Shown: piece after piece, positions 1 through 11,282 of the stretch | Position numbering within the stretch: position 1 is the stretch's first letter | Layout of the letters: every line of letters begins with the position of its first letter | DNA from: Zygnema cylindricum | Lineage: Eukaryota; Streptophyta; Zygnematophyceae; Zygnematales; Zygnemataceae | DNA length: 64,000 nt | Reading direction: 5' to 3' | Assembly (NCBI GenBank): GCA_037447655.1 | Contig: JBBHKE010002507.1 | Coordinates: 124,001 to 188,000, forward strand | Translations under genes and position numbers: made by a program | Notes under the pieces: model-generated | Seen by the model: the letters and a program-made list of their open reading frames with translations, nothing else | Databases searched by the model: none | What the model was told of the DNA's origin: nothing

Positions 1-252
1 GTTTCACAAATTTTGAAAACATTTTATGCTTTCACTTTGTGTTTGTTTATTTATTTCTTTTTATTAGTTTGGTTGACTTTTTTGTTAATGTTTGTTAATT
101 AAAAAAGAAAGTTGATGATAAAAGTTTGTTTTTCGGGACTTATATTTGTACTTGTTTCAGTTAACTATGAATTAGATTTGAAGGATAGTATTATGTTAGT
201 TATTAACAAAATAATATTATATTATTTTATTTATTTATAATAATGTATATTA

Positions 253-450
253 TCTTTCTCTCCCTCTCCCTCCCATTCACCCTCTCCCTTTCCTTCCCCT
301 TCTCCCTCTCCCTCTCCCTCTTCCTCTCCCTCTACCTCTTCCTCTCCCTCTCCCTCTCCCTCTCCCTCTCCCTCTCCCTCTCCCTCTCCCTCTCCCTCTC
401 CCTCTCCCTCTCCCTCTCCCTCTCCCTCTCCCTCTCCCTCTCCCTCTTCC
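253..450. repeat. (CCCTCT)n hexanucleotide microsatellite
   Basis: A pyrimidine-only tract of CCCTCT units, slightly irregular at its left edge and nearly perfect from about 340 to 449. It gives an apparent Ser-Leu ORF that is only the translation of the repeat. The flanks (1-242 and 451-667) are AT-rich with no gene visible. Confidence 0.95.
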
Positions 451-667
451 TAAATTATTACAACAATTTACTGCTATGTTATGGGCAAAATGTTTTTTTT
501 TTGTTTGTTCGTGGTTAAAATGTTTTATTTAGGATAAATTTCAGTGAAAATGTCTAGAGGAGCTTGACTGATTATTTATTTTTATTTTCTTTTTTTACCT
601 ATTTGTTAATTATAAAATGGAAAAAAAAAGGTTTTTGCCGCCAATCCTAACAAGCCGCAAACAATTA

Positions 668-711
668 CAAAAATTCTCTCGAGAAATCGAGAAAGACTTC
701 TCGAATTTTTG
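668..711. repeat. Short imperfect inverted repeat
   Basis: The left arm at 668-684 pairs with TTCTCGAATTTTTG at 698-711, with a 3-base bulge in the left arm and a loop of about 13 bases. It could form a 14-bp hairpin. No function can be assigned. The sequence from 712 to 1035 is T-rich with no other feature. Confidence 0.5.
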
Positions 712-1035
712 CGAGATTTTCACTTAGATAAAGGTAATTCTTGTTTTTTTTTTTTTTTTTGCTGTTACGATTTTGGAAGCATTTAAGTTTTATGCTACCA
801 GAGGTATTTTCCTAATTTTAAAACCCTTGTTTTAGACCTTTTTTTTTATTTTAACTCGGGATGAAATATAGAGCTTGTTTTTTTGGTTTATGATTAATGT
901 TGCTGTTTTCTTATTTATTTCTTTGATTTTTTGTTTACCTGTTTGTTGTTTTATTTGTTATATATACAGTTATGTTTGTAATTATAATAGTTTTTTTTTT
1001 ATTTTTTTTTATTTTTTTTTTGTCGGTTTTTACAG

Positions 1036-1214
1036 AAGATGACCAATTTGAAGAAGAAAGAGAACTTCTTTTAAAAGAAATCGAGTCATTACCGTCAACT
1101 TTTAAAAACGGAAAGTTAACTTTCTTAAAACGTTCGATTTTTTTTACATCAGATTTATTATTTGTAGATAATGTAGAGAGATTTATTTTATCTTTTCAGA
1201 AAATTGACATTTGA
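1036..1214 (+). CDS. Possible exon of an unrecognised gene
   Basis: A T-rich tract with a clear TTTTTACAG acceptor ends at 1035 and is followed by about 58 open codons rich in charged residues (DDQFEEERELLLKEIESL at the start), ending in TGA at 1212-1214. A good donor-like site (TCAG then GTAAAT) lies at 1244 but beyond the stop, so the exon would have to be terminal or use a weaker internal donor. No family is recognised and no neighbouring exon could be joined. It may be chance. The stretch from 1245 to 1640 shows no gene. Confidence 0.2.
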
Positions 1215-1641
1215 TTCGTGTTTTTGTATCCTGGCTGCTCTCAGGTAAATCTTTTTTTTAATATATACATATATATACATGTATATTTATCTAAATGGGG
1301 GTCTTCTTTAGTAATTAGTTTTCTATACAAGTCAGGTGATAGAGGTTACCACAATTAATGTGGTGTGTAGTGATTTTTGTCAATTATCAAACTATATTGG
1401 CCTCTAAAACTTTTATAAAATGTCGAAGATTCTGGCTTCTTCGTCATATTTACATTTAGTTACGCTAAACACCTATTAATTTTTCTTTTCTTTTTTTATT
1501 GTACTTGTTTCTATGATTTTTCATTTGTTGTGGTTGGTTTGAAAATTTCAAGAAAAGAATGAAAATCGATCGAAATTGGTAAAATAACGTTGCTTTGGGT
1601 CAACAAATATACTTGGTATCATAGAAAATAGCCAAAAGGTT

Positions 1642-1717
1642 CTTTCCCTCCCTCCCTCCCTGCCTGCCTGCCTGCCTCTATCCCTCCCTGCCTCCCTCAC
1701 TCTCTCCCTCTCTCTCT
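1642..1717. repeat. CCCT/CCTG pyrimidine-rich short tandem repeat
   Basis: CCCT units give way to CCTG units, then CTCC and CT. It is a simple-sequence tract in non-coding DNA. Confidence 0.85.
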
Positions 1718-1918
1718 AAAGACTCTAAATTGCTTTGGTATGTTTGATAGATTTCCTTAAGAAGCCTTGGTATGTTTAAAACGTTATATTTTTTGTTGTT
1801 TTCCTCGGAAATATCCAATTATCTTGAACGGGAGTCAAAAATTATTGATCTTAAATCTGACAACCTCATCACAATTCCCTTTTTTTGTACTCTATTTCTA
1901 TCGTTCGACTACCCTGTG

Positions 1919-2121
1919 TACCGCTATTAGTGTTAACTTTTTTCGCCACTTTAAGCATATTTTCTCCGTACACACTTGTCGGGTTGTTAGTCCGACGGTT
2001 GCGATTTAAAAGTAAGATTCTCGCCTTCCAGTTGGCGGTGGCGGTGTCCAACCGAAATTTGAAAAAGTGTGCACAAAAAAAAAGATACTTACCTGCAAAA
2101 AAAAACAACACTAATAGCGAC
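1919..2121. mobile_element. Possible short relative of the CACCGCGAAT TA-flanked family
   Basis: CCGCTATTAGTGTTAA at 1921-1936 is inverted at 2107-2121 as AACACTAATAGCGA. The same subterminal motif (CGCTATTAGTGT) occurs just inside the terminal repeats of the element at 7225-7761. The outermost CACCGCGAAT ends are not intact here, so it is at best a decayed deletion derivative. The stretch from 2122 to 2560 holds no gene that I can see. Confidence 0.35.
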
Positions 2122-2560
2122 TGTAATCTCATAAAGAGCATATGTCACTCTAACATTTAGCAATTGTTGGTAGAATATATTTAACCAATGCTCGAGCTAT
2201 TGCAGAATTGATAAATTCACACAGCAAAAACCTGCATAGTATTTAGAACCACAAGTAGCATAATGCCACCATGTAGGGTTTATGATACATTTAGAACTTA
2301 AAAAGGAATGTATCAACGTGATTTGTTGTATTCGGATCCGATACAACAATTTCTGTCAATTTCAACGCACAAAAGGTTGTCATAATTGACCATGGAATAG
2401 TGTAGAAGCTGGTTCGTTACTGAATGAGCGGCTTTGAAACCAGCCGAGTCAGTCTTATTTTCATTGATATCGCCAATATCTATTTCTCGTAAAAGAGCTA
2501 TCGTATCGGAAAAATTCCTGGAATCCCGCTGAAATCAGGACTACAAAAAGATAAGACGAG

Positions 2561-2606
2561 ATTTTCTACGTACGTAATTTTCTACCTACGTAATTTTCTA
2601 CGTAAG
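2561..2606. repeat. 16-bp tandem repeat, about three copies
   Basis: ATTTTCTACGTACGTA is repeated at 2561, 2577 and 2593 with one change in the second copy and a truncated third. It is non-coding. Confidence 0.8.
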
Positions 2607-2944
2607 TCATTCGATCCGAATTACGGGATTGATCTTACATTCAAAAGCCATCAATGTTTTCTAGCTGCACTCGTAAACTATCATCTAATGTACTTTTTCG
2701 TACAATAATTCCAGCATTCGCGGAACAAGCAGATGCACATGCATGTACATCATGTTCAAATCAAATATCCACGTTAATTTTACACGCGCTCTGCTGCATG
2801 TGATGACGTGGCTACCAGAGTGGATTCGAAGAAATTTCTTCTGCTCCAGATTCCTGGGAGATGATTGGTTCTCACTTCCCATTGGCCCATTCAGATGGAA
2901 CCGTGACAGCGCACCTTCGTGACGACGCCTCTGACCGCGAATCA

Positions 2945-3721
2945 GGGTGTGTCCCCATGTGCATAATTAAGGGTTTTTTTCTGTCATTTTCCTGTAAAAA
3001 TAGCGTCGTACTGCCTAAGTCCCAACCGTACGAAGGAATCGCAAATTTGTAGAGTACAATTTGCGTCACCCTCGAACTTAGGATGTACGAAAAATTGTCG
3101 TCTTGTGTTTTTCGACCCACTTCGATGTCAAAAAACGTCATCTTCAACCATATCTTTAAAACACATGCGCGATGTGTTTTAAAACTAAGGATTTTATATA
3201 AACAAATAGGAACACATATTCGCACGTGCCGTAGTTTTCGAAGTATTTCACACGATTTTCAAAGACAAAGGAAAGTACGGAAGTCGCTATGTTTTGTCCG
3301 TTTGCATTTAATACGACAAAGAAAATTACACAATTTGTTTGGTTTGTCCGTTTTCGTCCAGTACGGATTTTTTTTTTGCAAGGGTCTCGAAATTCCGATG
3401 CCATTTCACGTCGACCGGACAAGAGACGCAAAGGCAAAGCGCAACTTCTTCAACCGTGAAACGGTACAGGGTGGAAGGCGGTACGTCTACAATGTCACGG
3501 TAAGACATGCGACGTCACACAAGAAGTTCCAAAAAATAACGTCCGACAACACAGATTGTAGACATTGACAACCGCCACAAGTATTGTCGACGTATACTCT
3601 CGTCACAAACGTAACTTACAATACGTTCTTACACATAGGGACACTTGAAAAGCGGGTCCGCCAGATCCGAGCTAAAATACAAAGTAAGTTCGCTAAGTTA
3701 CAAGTACATGGGGACATACCC
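2945..3721 (+). mobile_element. Tourist-like (PIF/Harbinger type) MITE, copy 1
   Basis: The ends are inverted: GGGTGTGTCCCCATGT on the left and ACATGGGGACATACCC on the right. TCA flanks both ends (2942-2944 and 3722-3724), a 3-bp target duplication. GGG-starting termini with 3-bp duplications of the TWA kind are characteristic of the PIF/Harbinger superfamily; TCA is a variant. The 777-bp interior encodes no transposase. Its right half is rich in GTAGAC and GTCACA motifs that recur in the other copies. Collinear similarity with the element at 3741-4649 shows one family: both have a T-rich block after the left end and both have GACCCACTTC with GTCATCTTC-like sequence further in. Confidence 0.75.
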
Positions 3722-3740
3722 TCAGTTTTTGGCAGAATAA

Positions 3741-4649
3741 GGGTGTGTCCCCATGTGTTAAAGGGTTCTTTCCGTTGTTTTCACAGAAATTGGGACTTGC
3801 AACAAGAAAGTATTACGCCGTACGAAAACTGGGCAAAAACATAAGTACATTTTGCCTCATCTTGGAACTTTGAAGGTACGGCAATTTGGGGTTATTATCA
3901 TCGCGACCCACTTCCAGCTCATCTTCACACTTGCACTGGAATCAAATCGTGACCTCATTTTTATCAAAATACTACCCTATTGACGAATAGAAAACCGGGA
4001 TTGCACGCGTCAAACGTTTTGAAAAAAAATGAACGACGGAGAGTACACTCTATTTTTTCCCCTGCTCGTCACGCCCATGTACGTACGAAAATGACGAGCA
4101 TGTACGGAAAAAAATCGTTGGGGTCTCAGGCCTCCACTTTCATTCATGGGTCCTTTGCAAAATTTTACGTCATCCTCGTCTCTCCCCTTCTTTCTCACTC
4201 GACCACTCCTCTTTCTCTGTTGTTTACACGAGATGCAACAATAATAATATCAAATGAAAGATGTTTTTATTTATTTTTTTTTAATATTTTTGGTCTAAGT
4301 TTGATGGCAGATCGAATGATAAAAGATAAGAAAACGAAATCGGGAAGCCATGGAGGAAAATCTACGTAGTGATGACGTCACATGGTAGCATGACTTCACT
4401 ATGTCACAAAACCCTAAACATCTACAATGTCACAAAAACCTCGACGCCTACAACCGTCGCCGTTTTTGTAGACGTCGTCTACATTTCGTTTCGTAGGCAC
4501 ATTTTGTAGACGTCTACAACTGTCACATAATTGAAGTAATGAAGGCGCAAGTAATGATTGACATAGGCACACTTTGAAAAGTACACCGTAAAATCTGCGC
4601 TAAAATCCAAAGTAACGTTTCAAAGTTTCGGTTACATGGGGACACGCCC
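3741..4649 (+). mobile_element. Tourist-like (PIF/Harbinger type) MITE, copy 2
   Basis: The ends are GGGTGTGTCCCCATGT and ACATGGGGACACGCCC, with TAA as target duplication at 3738-3740 and 4650-4652. It is 909 bp, in the same orientation as copy 1 and only about 19 bases from it. The facing ends of the two copies (3706-3757) form a strong hairpin. It has no coding capacity for a transposase. Apparent ORFs inside it are not conserved between copies. Confidence 0.78.
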
Positions 4650-6216
4650 TAATATGAAAATACTTGCACCGACTTTTTAACCGTCATAATTTAGCTGTTC
4701 ACACTTGCGAATAAGCTTGGAGGCGTGAAAAACAATGTTTTTCCAGCTTGCGATTATGGAAAAGGATATACTTACGATCTCCAGATCTTTGAGAATTACG
4801 GAACTAAAGGTAAGAAATCTTTGGGAGGAACTAATCAATCATTAAATTCACGAATCAAGTGTACGGAATCCTTGTAACCGGGCGAGTTAAGTCTTGGCGT
4901 ATGCGTAGGCGTTTCATGTACGCCAAAATAATTCAAAACGGTGCGACGTCTAGAAAACTGATCGTCGTCAGAAAAAGCTGCCGCTCAGTGACCTGCATTT
5001 ATTTCGTCGGCCGTTTATTCCGTTGGCCGGCGGTACATTGGCTGCTTTGACTCCCATTGGCGGTTGGCTGTTTAGTAAGTTTGCTCCAATCAAATTTTAG
5101 AGTGGAATTCCCGCTTTAGGGTTTCATCGTAAAGTACACGTACGGAATATGAAACTCTACCGCCTTGGGACACGTCACTTACACTATATTTAAAAAGGAC
5201 TATAAGAAGCTTTTGTGACTTGACAGGTGTCAACGCATTCGGCGGTTTCAGAGTTTAATGAAGCTGTTTGCGCAAAAATTAAAAATCATCATAATACGAC
5301 AAAAGTACAGAACATAATCCACGTGGAATTACATTTCCTCAGAAAGTACAGAAATTGCTGACCGCGTGTCACCGAAACGACATTAGAATCTTTAAAACTA
5401 TTACAGTGTGGATCGTAATTGCAATTATATGACTAGCACTTTAAACAAAAAAAAGGGAAACCCTAAAAACATACAAAATGAACAAAAAAAAAGTACATTT
5501 ACATCGGTTTGGAGTATCGGTTTAGAGCCGTACGCCAGCAAAAATCCATAGGAACGTTTACGCTCACAAAAATAATTGTTTCTGTATGAAAACGGAATCC
5601 CAGGAGCCGCAATGCACGGTTGTCCAATCATTCGCCGACGCTTAGGCTAGCCGACAAAATGAGAAACAGTCAAAACGATTTCCAAAAAAATAGCCGTCAA
5701 ACTATTTCTTTTCTACCTTCTCGTCCCGCTCCCATTCAAAAGATCTTGTCGTTTTTGCTTAGAACAAACAGCTTGCATGTTCCGCAAGAATATAGCCTGA
5801 AATTTGTCATATTCTCATTTTTGTCAGTGTACTCGCACGTGTGAGGTCAATAGTCAAGTTACAAACGACAAAATTGGGTCATGGAAGGTACAAGCTAGGA
5901 CGCAAGTTGCGAGGAAGAGGCTAAAAAAGATTGCCGACAATATTATATTTTCAAGAAATCTAAAAACGCTGTGTCATCCCTACATTGCCACGTGTCACAT
6001 GCAGCAATAATTGTCAGACGCGCCACGTAGGCAGCAGATGCGTCAAAAATATCGCTCACCTGTTCTGTTTTTTTAGTTTAAACATGACAATAGGGAAGTA
6101 CAAAGTCGTTCGTACAATAAAGTACATCGGACGTTTCCGATGGATGAAACGACAAATGCACAAAGCTTGCGATAAGCTTTTCGAAACTCCCAGAAATGAC
6201 AGGTAATACAGGTAGA
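4650..6216. other. Non-coding stretch, no gene seen
   Basis: There are only short random ORFs. The motif CGTAC/GTACGG is frequent here, as in other host-like parts of the window. I see no repeat family with clear ends. Confidence 0.5.
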
Positions 6217-6953
6217 GGGTATGTGCCGACCCAACCGTAACTCAGCAAGCAAAATTTGTCTTGTAGCGGGAATTCTCCGTACGCATTTTACGGGTATTTG
6301 AATGTTCGACGACAGAAATCGTCACTAAAAGTCGTGACATTTGTAGACGATCCATAGTTTTGTGCGATTGTAAACGTCATTTTTTTGTGACGTTGTAGAC
6401 GGCTGGATTTTTGTGACATTGTCGACGTCACGTTTATTTGTGACACTACAGTAGTGACGTCACTAACATTTTCCGTCACGGCTTCTTGATCTCGTTGGCC
6501 CTTTTGTCTCATCAAAAGACTGACGTCATTCGTTCCAACAAGAGGGAGAGGGAGAGGCGGCGGCGGAGGGTTTTCCAAACGAAATTGGAGGTCCGAGACT
6601 CCCTGCACATTTTCGTACATATGTGTCCGTACATGCACATGTCCGTACATGCGCAAGACGGGTGAAAAAAACAGTCCCTGTACCTTCCCTCGTGCGATGC
6701 GGTTGAAATCGTACGTGAAATGTACGGAAGAGCAATCGTGCGTCAGATGTCACATTGCTTGAAACGTAAGATTGAAGCATGACGTGACAGTGGGTCACAA
6801 ATTTAAGTTTTAGGATGACATAAATTGTACTTCAATTTCACAATCTCGTCGTACGGCAGGAGATTTTCTCGATCCGGCGTTCAATTGTTGCGGGCGACGA
6901 CAAAACAAAATCTGTACGGTGCCTCCCTTTGCGCTGGCGCATGGGCACATACC
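6217..6953 (-). mobile_element. Tourist-like MITE, copy 3 (decayed ends)
   Basis: In the minus orientation the order of blocks matches copies 1 and 2: the terminus near 6953 (GGTATGTGCCCATGC on the minus strand), then a CCGTACGA block, then GACCCACTGTCACGTCATC, and on the other side the GTGAC/GTAGAC-rich half. The left end reads GGGTATGTGCC. The 3-bp flanks (AGA and TTG) no longer match, so the target duplication has decayed or the outermost base has changed. Confidence 0.6.
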
Positions 6954-7224
6954 TTGAATCGTCGCTAGAGTGTCCATGAAACTTCCCTGTTTTCAGGAGC
7001 GAAACTGGGAGGATGTTGTTCAAACCAACGGTTTTAGCCACATTGCACACTGTTAATAGAGTTTATGATTTATTCGTGTTAAGCGTTACGAAATATATAG
7101 CGTGGTGTTCTTTTTAGTGGTTTGAATTGTGTGTTATGTCCAAACGGCGTGGTCAACTTTAATTGCTTAACATTAGCACTATTTATGATTTGGCGCCAAA
7201 CAATGCCAGCAACTAAAGTAACAA

Positions 7225-7761
7225 CACCGCGAATCGCTATTAGTGTCAATAACTCTAATTTGGGTTCTTGAAATTTTGATTTTTTTTTTCAAATAGGATA
7301 CATGATTTTAATTTTTCCTTGACGTTAATAAAGGTACCGTACAAAATAGCGTAAAGCCCGAAAGTACAATAAAATCTAGATAGTGTGGTGTAAGGTCGAT
7401 GTCATACCGTACATAAATGTACCTTTTCAAGTGAAAATTTACAAGAAAATGAATTAAATCAGACGCGCACGCATAGGAACGTGCGCTCAAAAAAACGGGA
7501 TTAGTCCGACATGTAAATTAGCATGGCATGTACGGATATTTTAAATTCGCGACGGCGTACGATTTCTTACATTTTGTACGGATACATATGTTAATGTATA
7601 TAATCGTACGGTGAATATTCCATTTTTGTTGTTCCCAAATTAAAATTAACGCTGAAATTAGGATACACCTTTTTTTTTAAATCAAATTCTTAATTAGCAT
7701 CAAGTACGGCAAATTTTCTTCAACACTATCTAAACTTTGACACTAATAACGATTCGCGGTG
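7225..7761. mobile_element. TA-flanked MITE with CACCGCGAAT ends, copy 1
   Basis: CACCGCGAATCGCTATTAGT at the left is inverted at the right (TAATAACGATTCGCGGTG), about 25 bp with few mismatches, and TA follows the right end. Two other copies in this window carry TA on both sides, which is the insertion habit of the Tc1/mariner superfamily. The 537-bp element has no ORF of note. Confidence 0.7.
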
Positions 7762-8921
7762 TAGTCCATTGCACCATTTACCGTTATTAGCTTATATGAC
7801 ACAATATAGGTGCCACTAAATTGTACCACTTGCGTCTAAAATAGTGTCAATGACTTTTATTGTTGTTTTTTTAGTGTCTAATTGTTTGAGCGGTTCTAAA
7901 CCAGCCACATCATTCATACTTGCGTTATAATTAATAACATTAACTTAAGCCTAGCATTAATTACTCCACTACGTCAATAAGAAATGATTCTTTACTGCAA
8001 AAATTGCCATGGTAAAACCATCTGTGTACAAAAGGGGTAAAAATAGATAAAATATCATGAGACTACAAGAGTCAGAAGAAATTAAGATACGCCTAAAATA
8101 AAAAATGAAACGAAACAAACCATTACTAACAATAGCAAAGAACCAAAACAAAAAACACCCCAGTTGACGGCCTACAAAAAGAAAAAAACAAAGACACAAT
8201 GTATTGACGATATAAAGTATATACTTGTTATTCTTTGCTTCGAGACACGTGAAAGCCACGAAAACCATCCCTCAAATGGCAAACATTTACCACAGCAGTA
8301 TAGGCCTTGAAAAAAACCCACGTCGTCGTTGTCTTCCTTTGCCCCTTAGCAAACGTGATGCACTTAGAGAGAAAAAGGCGTCGCCGTCTCTAATAGTATA
8401 CAGTTTGCATCCTCGTAATATACTGTAATATGTGTGAGTGTTTCAACTATACCGTATATATTCATGTGTGTTGTCGACAAGTATAATAACGGACACATCC
8501 GTTGGTATATTGATAAACGTTGTTTTTAAGTATATATACGTCAGTCATCGTTAATGACCCTTAATACATTATCCGTCGTAGTGAATTGAAGCTCATCCAA
8601 TCAATCTCATTTTACGAAATATAATTAAAAATTTAAGTAACCAATATTTATAAGATTAGATTAAGTTCTTCATATTCGTATTAACGTTTCAGTATTTGCT
8701 TGTGTAGACTTGAACCTTTAGATACCTAATTTTGTTATGTCGAGGTAATACGCTTACGCCCTACATCTGAATGTTATAATATTGCATAATTGGACAACTT
8801 TTAAAGAAGATTGTACGTTTTTTTATCTATTGTCACCTAACAATTTGAAATAGTTCGACAATGTTTATTCCAAAGTGTCTTCGGTTCACATCGGTAGGTG
8901 TTGTGGCATCGAAAAGGAAAT

Positions 8922-8956
<35 letters not shown>

Positions 8957-9781
8957 TATAATTTTTCTTTCAATTTTGTTAACTTCTTTACATACCTATT
9001 ATGAACAATTATCATTTATTGGGCGGTGAATCGCTACACCTCATTTTCGGAGGTTGAGAATGCCAGGGCATGTTTATGGCCGGTAAGGGTTTTGTTTTGG
9101 CCGATCCCCGTGGTTAACTTAATTCGGCTTTCTACCTAGGTTAAGGGTATTTTAATATTTTGTTCACAACGATGGATGTTTTGGTATCGAAATATAAGAA
9201 ATATAAAACTTTCTTTCTTTCTCATTTATTTGTAAATCTCTCACCTATTTTGGTCCATCATGTGTTAACTGTACTTCAGCAGCTATTTCACATTGAACGA
9301 ATATAAGCGGTTGTAACACATAAAATCGTAAAAACTGTAAAGGATTAAAATTGTCGTAGGTCATACTATTTCCGTATAGACATGACATGGCACTGCCGAC
9401 TTTGCCAACTCTACTTTCGTGTTGCCTTTCGATTTGTTTTGTTGTTTTTACAGAGTTTTGCCCTAGTCATAGCGGTAAGGGCGCCGATTGAGTTTTAGTA
9501 ATTATTTGACATTACAAAGGACAGCAAACGGTGTTATGTATGAGGTTATCAATGCTGTATAAGATTCAATGAGGTTGCGTATTCCAGCCTTCATTTTTTT
9601 TTGTACTGAACTTCACGGCCGATACAGGATCTATGTTACATATCGTGTGCTGTATTCAACATCAGAAATATCGTCTCGATATAACAACATCGTTTTTTAG
9701 CCAATGTCAAGAAAGGTCGAGAAAGTAGTGTACGGCAGTCTTCTTCGCGATCCCGAAACAGCGTAGCATATTCTGTCATTT
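7762..9781. other. Non-coding stretch with a TA dinucleotide repeat
   Basis: No gene or RNA gene was recognised. A (TA)n microsatellite occupies 8924-8953. The remainder is AT-rich single-copy-looking sequence with frequent CGTAC. Confidence 0.55.
8924..8953. repeat. (TA)n microsatellite
   Basis: About fifteen TA dinucleotides, followed by TGCATATA. Confidence 0.95.
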
Positions 9782-9861
9782 GTACGTTTAGGGTGTCACT
9801 CGTAAATTTAGGGTGTCACCCGTACGTTTAGGGTGTCATCCGTACGTTTAGGGTGTCATCC
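9782..9861. repeat. 20-bp tandem repeat carrying TTTAGGG
   Basis: There are four head-to-tail units of GTACGTTTAGGGTGTCATCC with few changes. Each unit holds TTTAGGG, the plant-type telomere repeat unit and the reverse of the telo-box found in some plant promoters. It lies about 1.5 kb upstream of the glycosyltransferase exon. A regulatory role is only a possibility. Confidence 0.85.
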
Positions 9862-10654
9862 AGGATTTTGTCGGTCGCGAGAGTGTCCTGTCCTTTCCCC
9901 TTTCTAGTACACAATACCGGTAATTCTTTGTCAGTTTCTTCTCCTCGCCCCCACATTTTCCATGCTCATATTACTCTCCCGCTTTTCCCGCTATTCTCGC
10001 GTCTGTACTGTTTTTGTGACATCCGTCTCCTTTTGTACTCATAAAAACGTACGGATTCATATCCGTATAATCCGTCAATAGGTTTCAATTTACCGAACCG
10101 CCGCCCTTTACTCCCTTCTCCTAACTTACCAATTTGTCTTATTAAACCGCCGACGCGTGACACCGCCACCCGCCGATGTACCTCCTCCCAATTCCGTTAT
10201 CCTCCGTACATCTCCCCCCCGCCACATCCTTTTCCGTACTCCACCCATTCGTACACCACTCCCATCGTACGGCCATCGTGCGATCCCGACATCATCCTCG
10301 AAACCATCGTCGCCTGGCGCACCAGTCCAAACCTCAAACATCGCACGAATCCGTACCGAACTGTTACACCCTTCGTACGGCCAGTTTTGACTTCTTACGT
10401 CAACGTGCGACAGCGTACGCGATCGTACCGCCGCGCTGCGAAACAGACCCGTCACGTCGCGCGGCTTTACGTCCGCTGCGGGGTACGCGCCGACTAACTG
10501 CCACACCGGCCGCCGTACAGGGCCGAGTGGCGGGGAATACAAAACTGTTGGGCGGAGGGTACAGCCGGCAGCAGAGCGGATTGCACCAAGCCGTCCGGTG
10601 AGCGAACCAAAGGGAGCTTGGGAAGCCGCTCCGCCTAACTCACTTCGCCAGACG
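9862..10654. other. Upstream region of the glycosyltransferase gene
   Basis: GC-rich relative to its surroundings and dense in CGTAC (about ten in 600 bases). It probably holds the promoter or an early exon of the downstream gene. A 248-codon minus-strand ORF (10126-10872) spans it, but that ORF is low-complexity Pro/Ser sequence antisense to a GAGA-rich tract, so I do not call it a gene. Confidence 0.4.
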
Positions 10655-10659
10655 GTTGG

Positions 10660-10693
<34 letters not shown>

Positions 10694-10897
10694 AAGGGAA
10701 CAGCGGAGAGGCGGAGAAGCGGAGAGTTAGGAGAGAGAGGAGAGTGGGAGTGTGGCATCCGAGGGAGGCAGGAGCAGGAGGAGGGAACAGGAGTAGTGGT
10801 GGCGGGAGAAGGAGGAGAAGGAGGAGGAGGAGGGAGTAGGAAGAGGAGCCACGAGGAAGGGGAAGGAGCCATGGCTGCTTTTGGAATGTCGTCTTAG
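10655..10897 (+). promoter_or_regulatory. GAGA-rich leader with a well-placed ATG
   Basis: A purine tract of GA and GGA repeats runs from 10655 to about 10870 and ends in GCCATGG (ATG at 10871), a good eukaryotic start context. Read straight on, this ATG stops after eight codons at 10895, so if it is the start of the glycosyltransferase it must be spliced before that stop. It could instead open a short upstream ORF. I could not identify a convincing donor. Confidence 0.35.
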
Positions 10898-11059
10898 TAC
10901 ACGTGGAAGGCTAAGGAAGCCTTAATAGTGTGGAAACTGTTGGTGGGACAGGAGGAAAAGGAAGAATCCAAGGCTTTTTGAAAGGTTATTTGTCAACCTC
11001 GGGATTTATTTCTTCAAAACTGGAACTTTTCCTTCGGAAACAACTTTGAAAAAGAACAT

Positions 11060-11282
11060 CTCTCTCTCTCTCTCTCTCCCTCTCTCTCTTTTCCCTTCCC
11101 TTTCCAGTTTTCCATTTCCTTCCCTACCTTCCCCACCTTTCCCCCTTCCATTTTCCCCGTCTCTCCCTCCCTTCTCATTCCACCTCCTTTTCCCCTTTTC
11201 CCCCCCCCTTCCCCTCCCCCTTCCCCCACTTCTTCCCTTCCCCCACCATTCCTCCACCCCATCCCTCCATTCCCCCCTCCAG
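11060..11282 (+). other. Pyrimidine-rich 3' end of an intron
   Basis: About 220 bases of almost pure C and T end in CCCCCCTCCAG at 11282. Although the reading frame stays open through it, the translation is only Ser, Leu, Pro and Phe repeats with no in-frame ATG. It reads much better as an intron polypyrimidine tract with a phase-0 acceptor directly before the hydrophobic start of the glycosyltransferase exon. Confidence 0.7.

Noticed and set aside
3083-3568. 161-codon ORF at 3.1-3.6 kb
   Set aside because: It lies inside a Tourist-like MITE, and the frame is not conserved in the other copies.
10126-10872. 248-codon minus-strand ORF upstream of the GT2 exon
   Set aside because: It is Pro/Ser/Leu-rich sequence antisense to a GA/GGA tract, without domain character or splice context. 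I regard it as a composition artefact.
11046-11282. N-terminal extension of the GT2 frame
   Set aside because: It lacks an ATG and is a pure pyrimidine tract that ends in CAG. It is better explained as an intron end.
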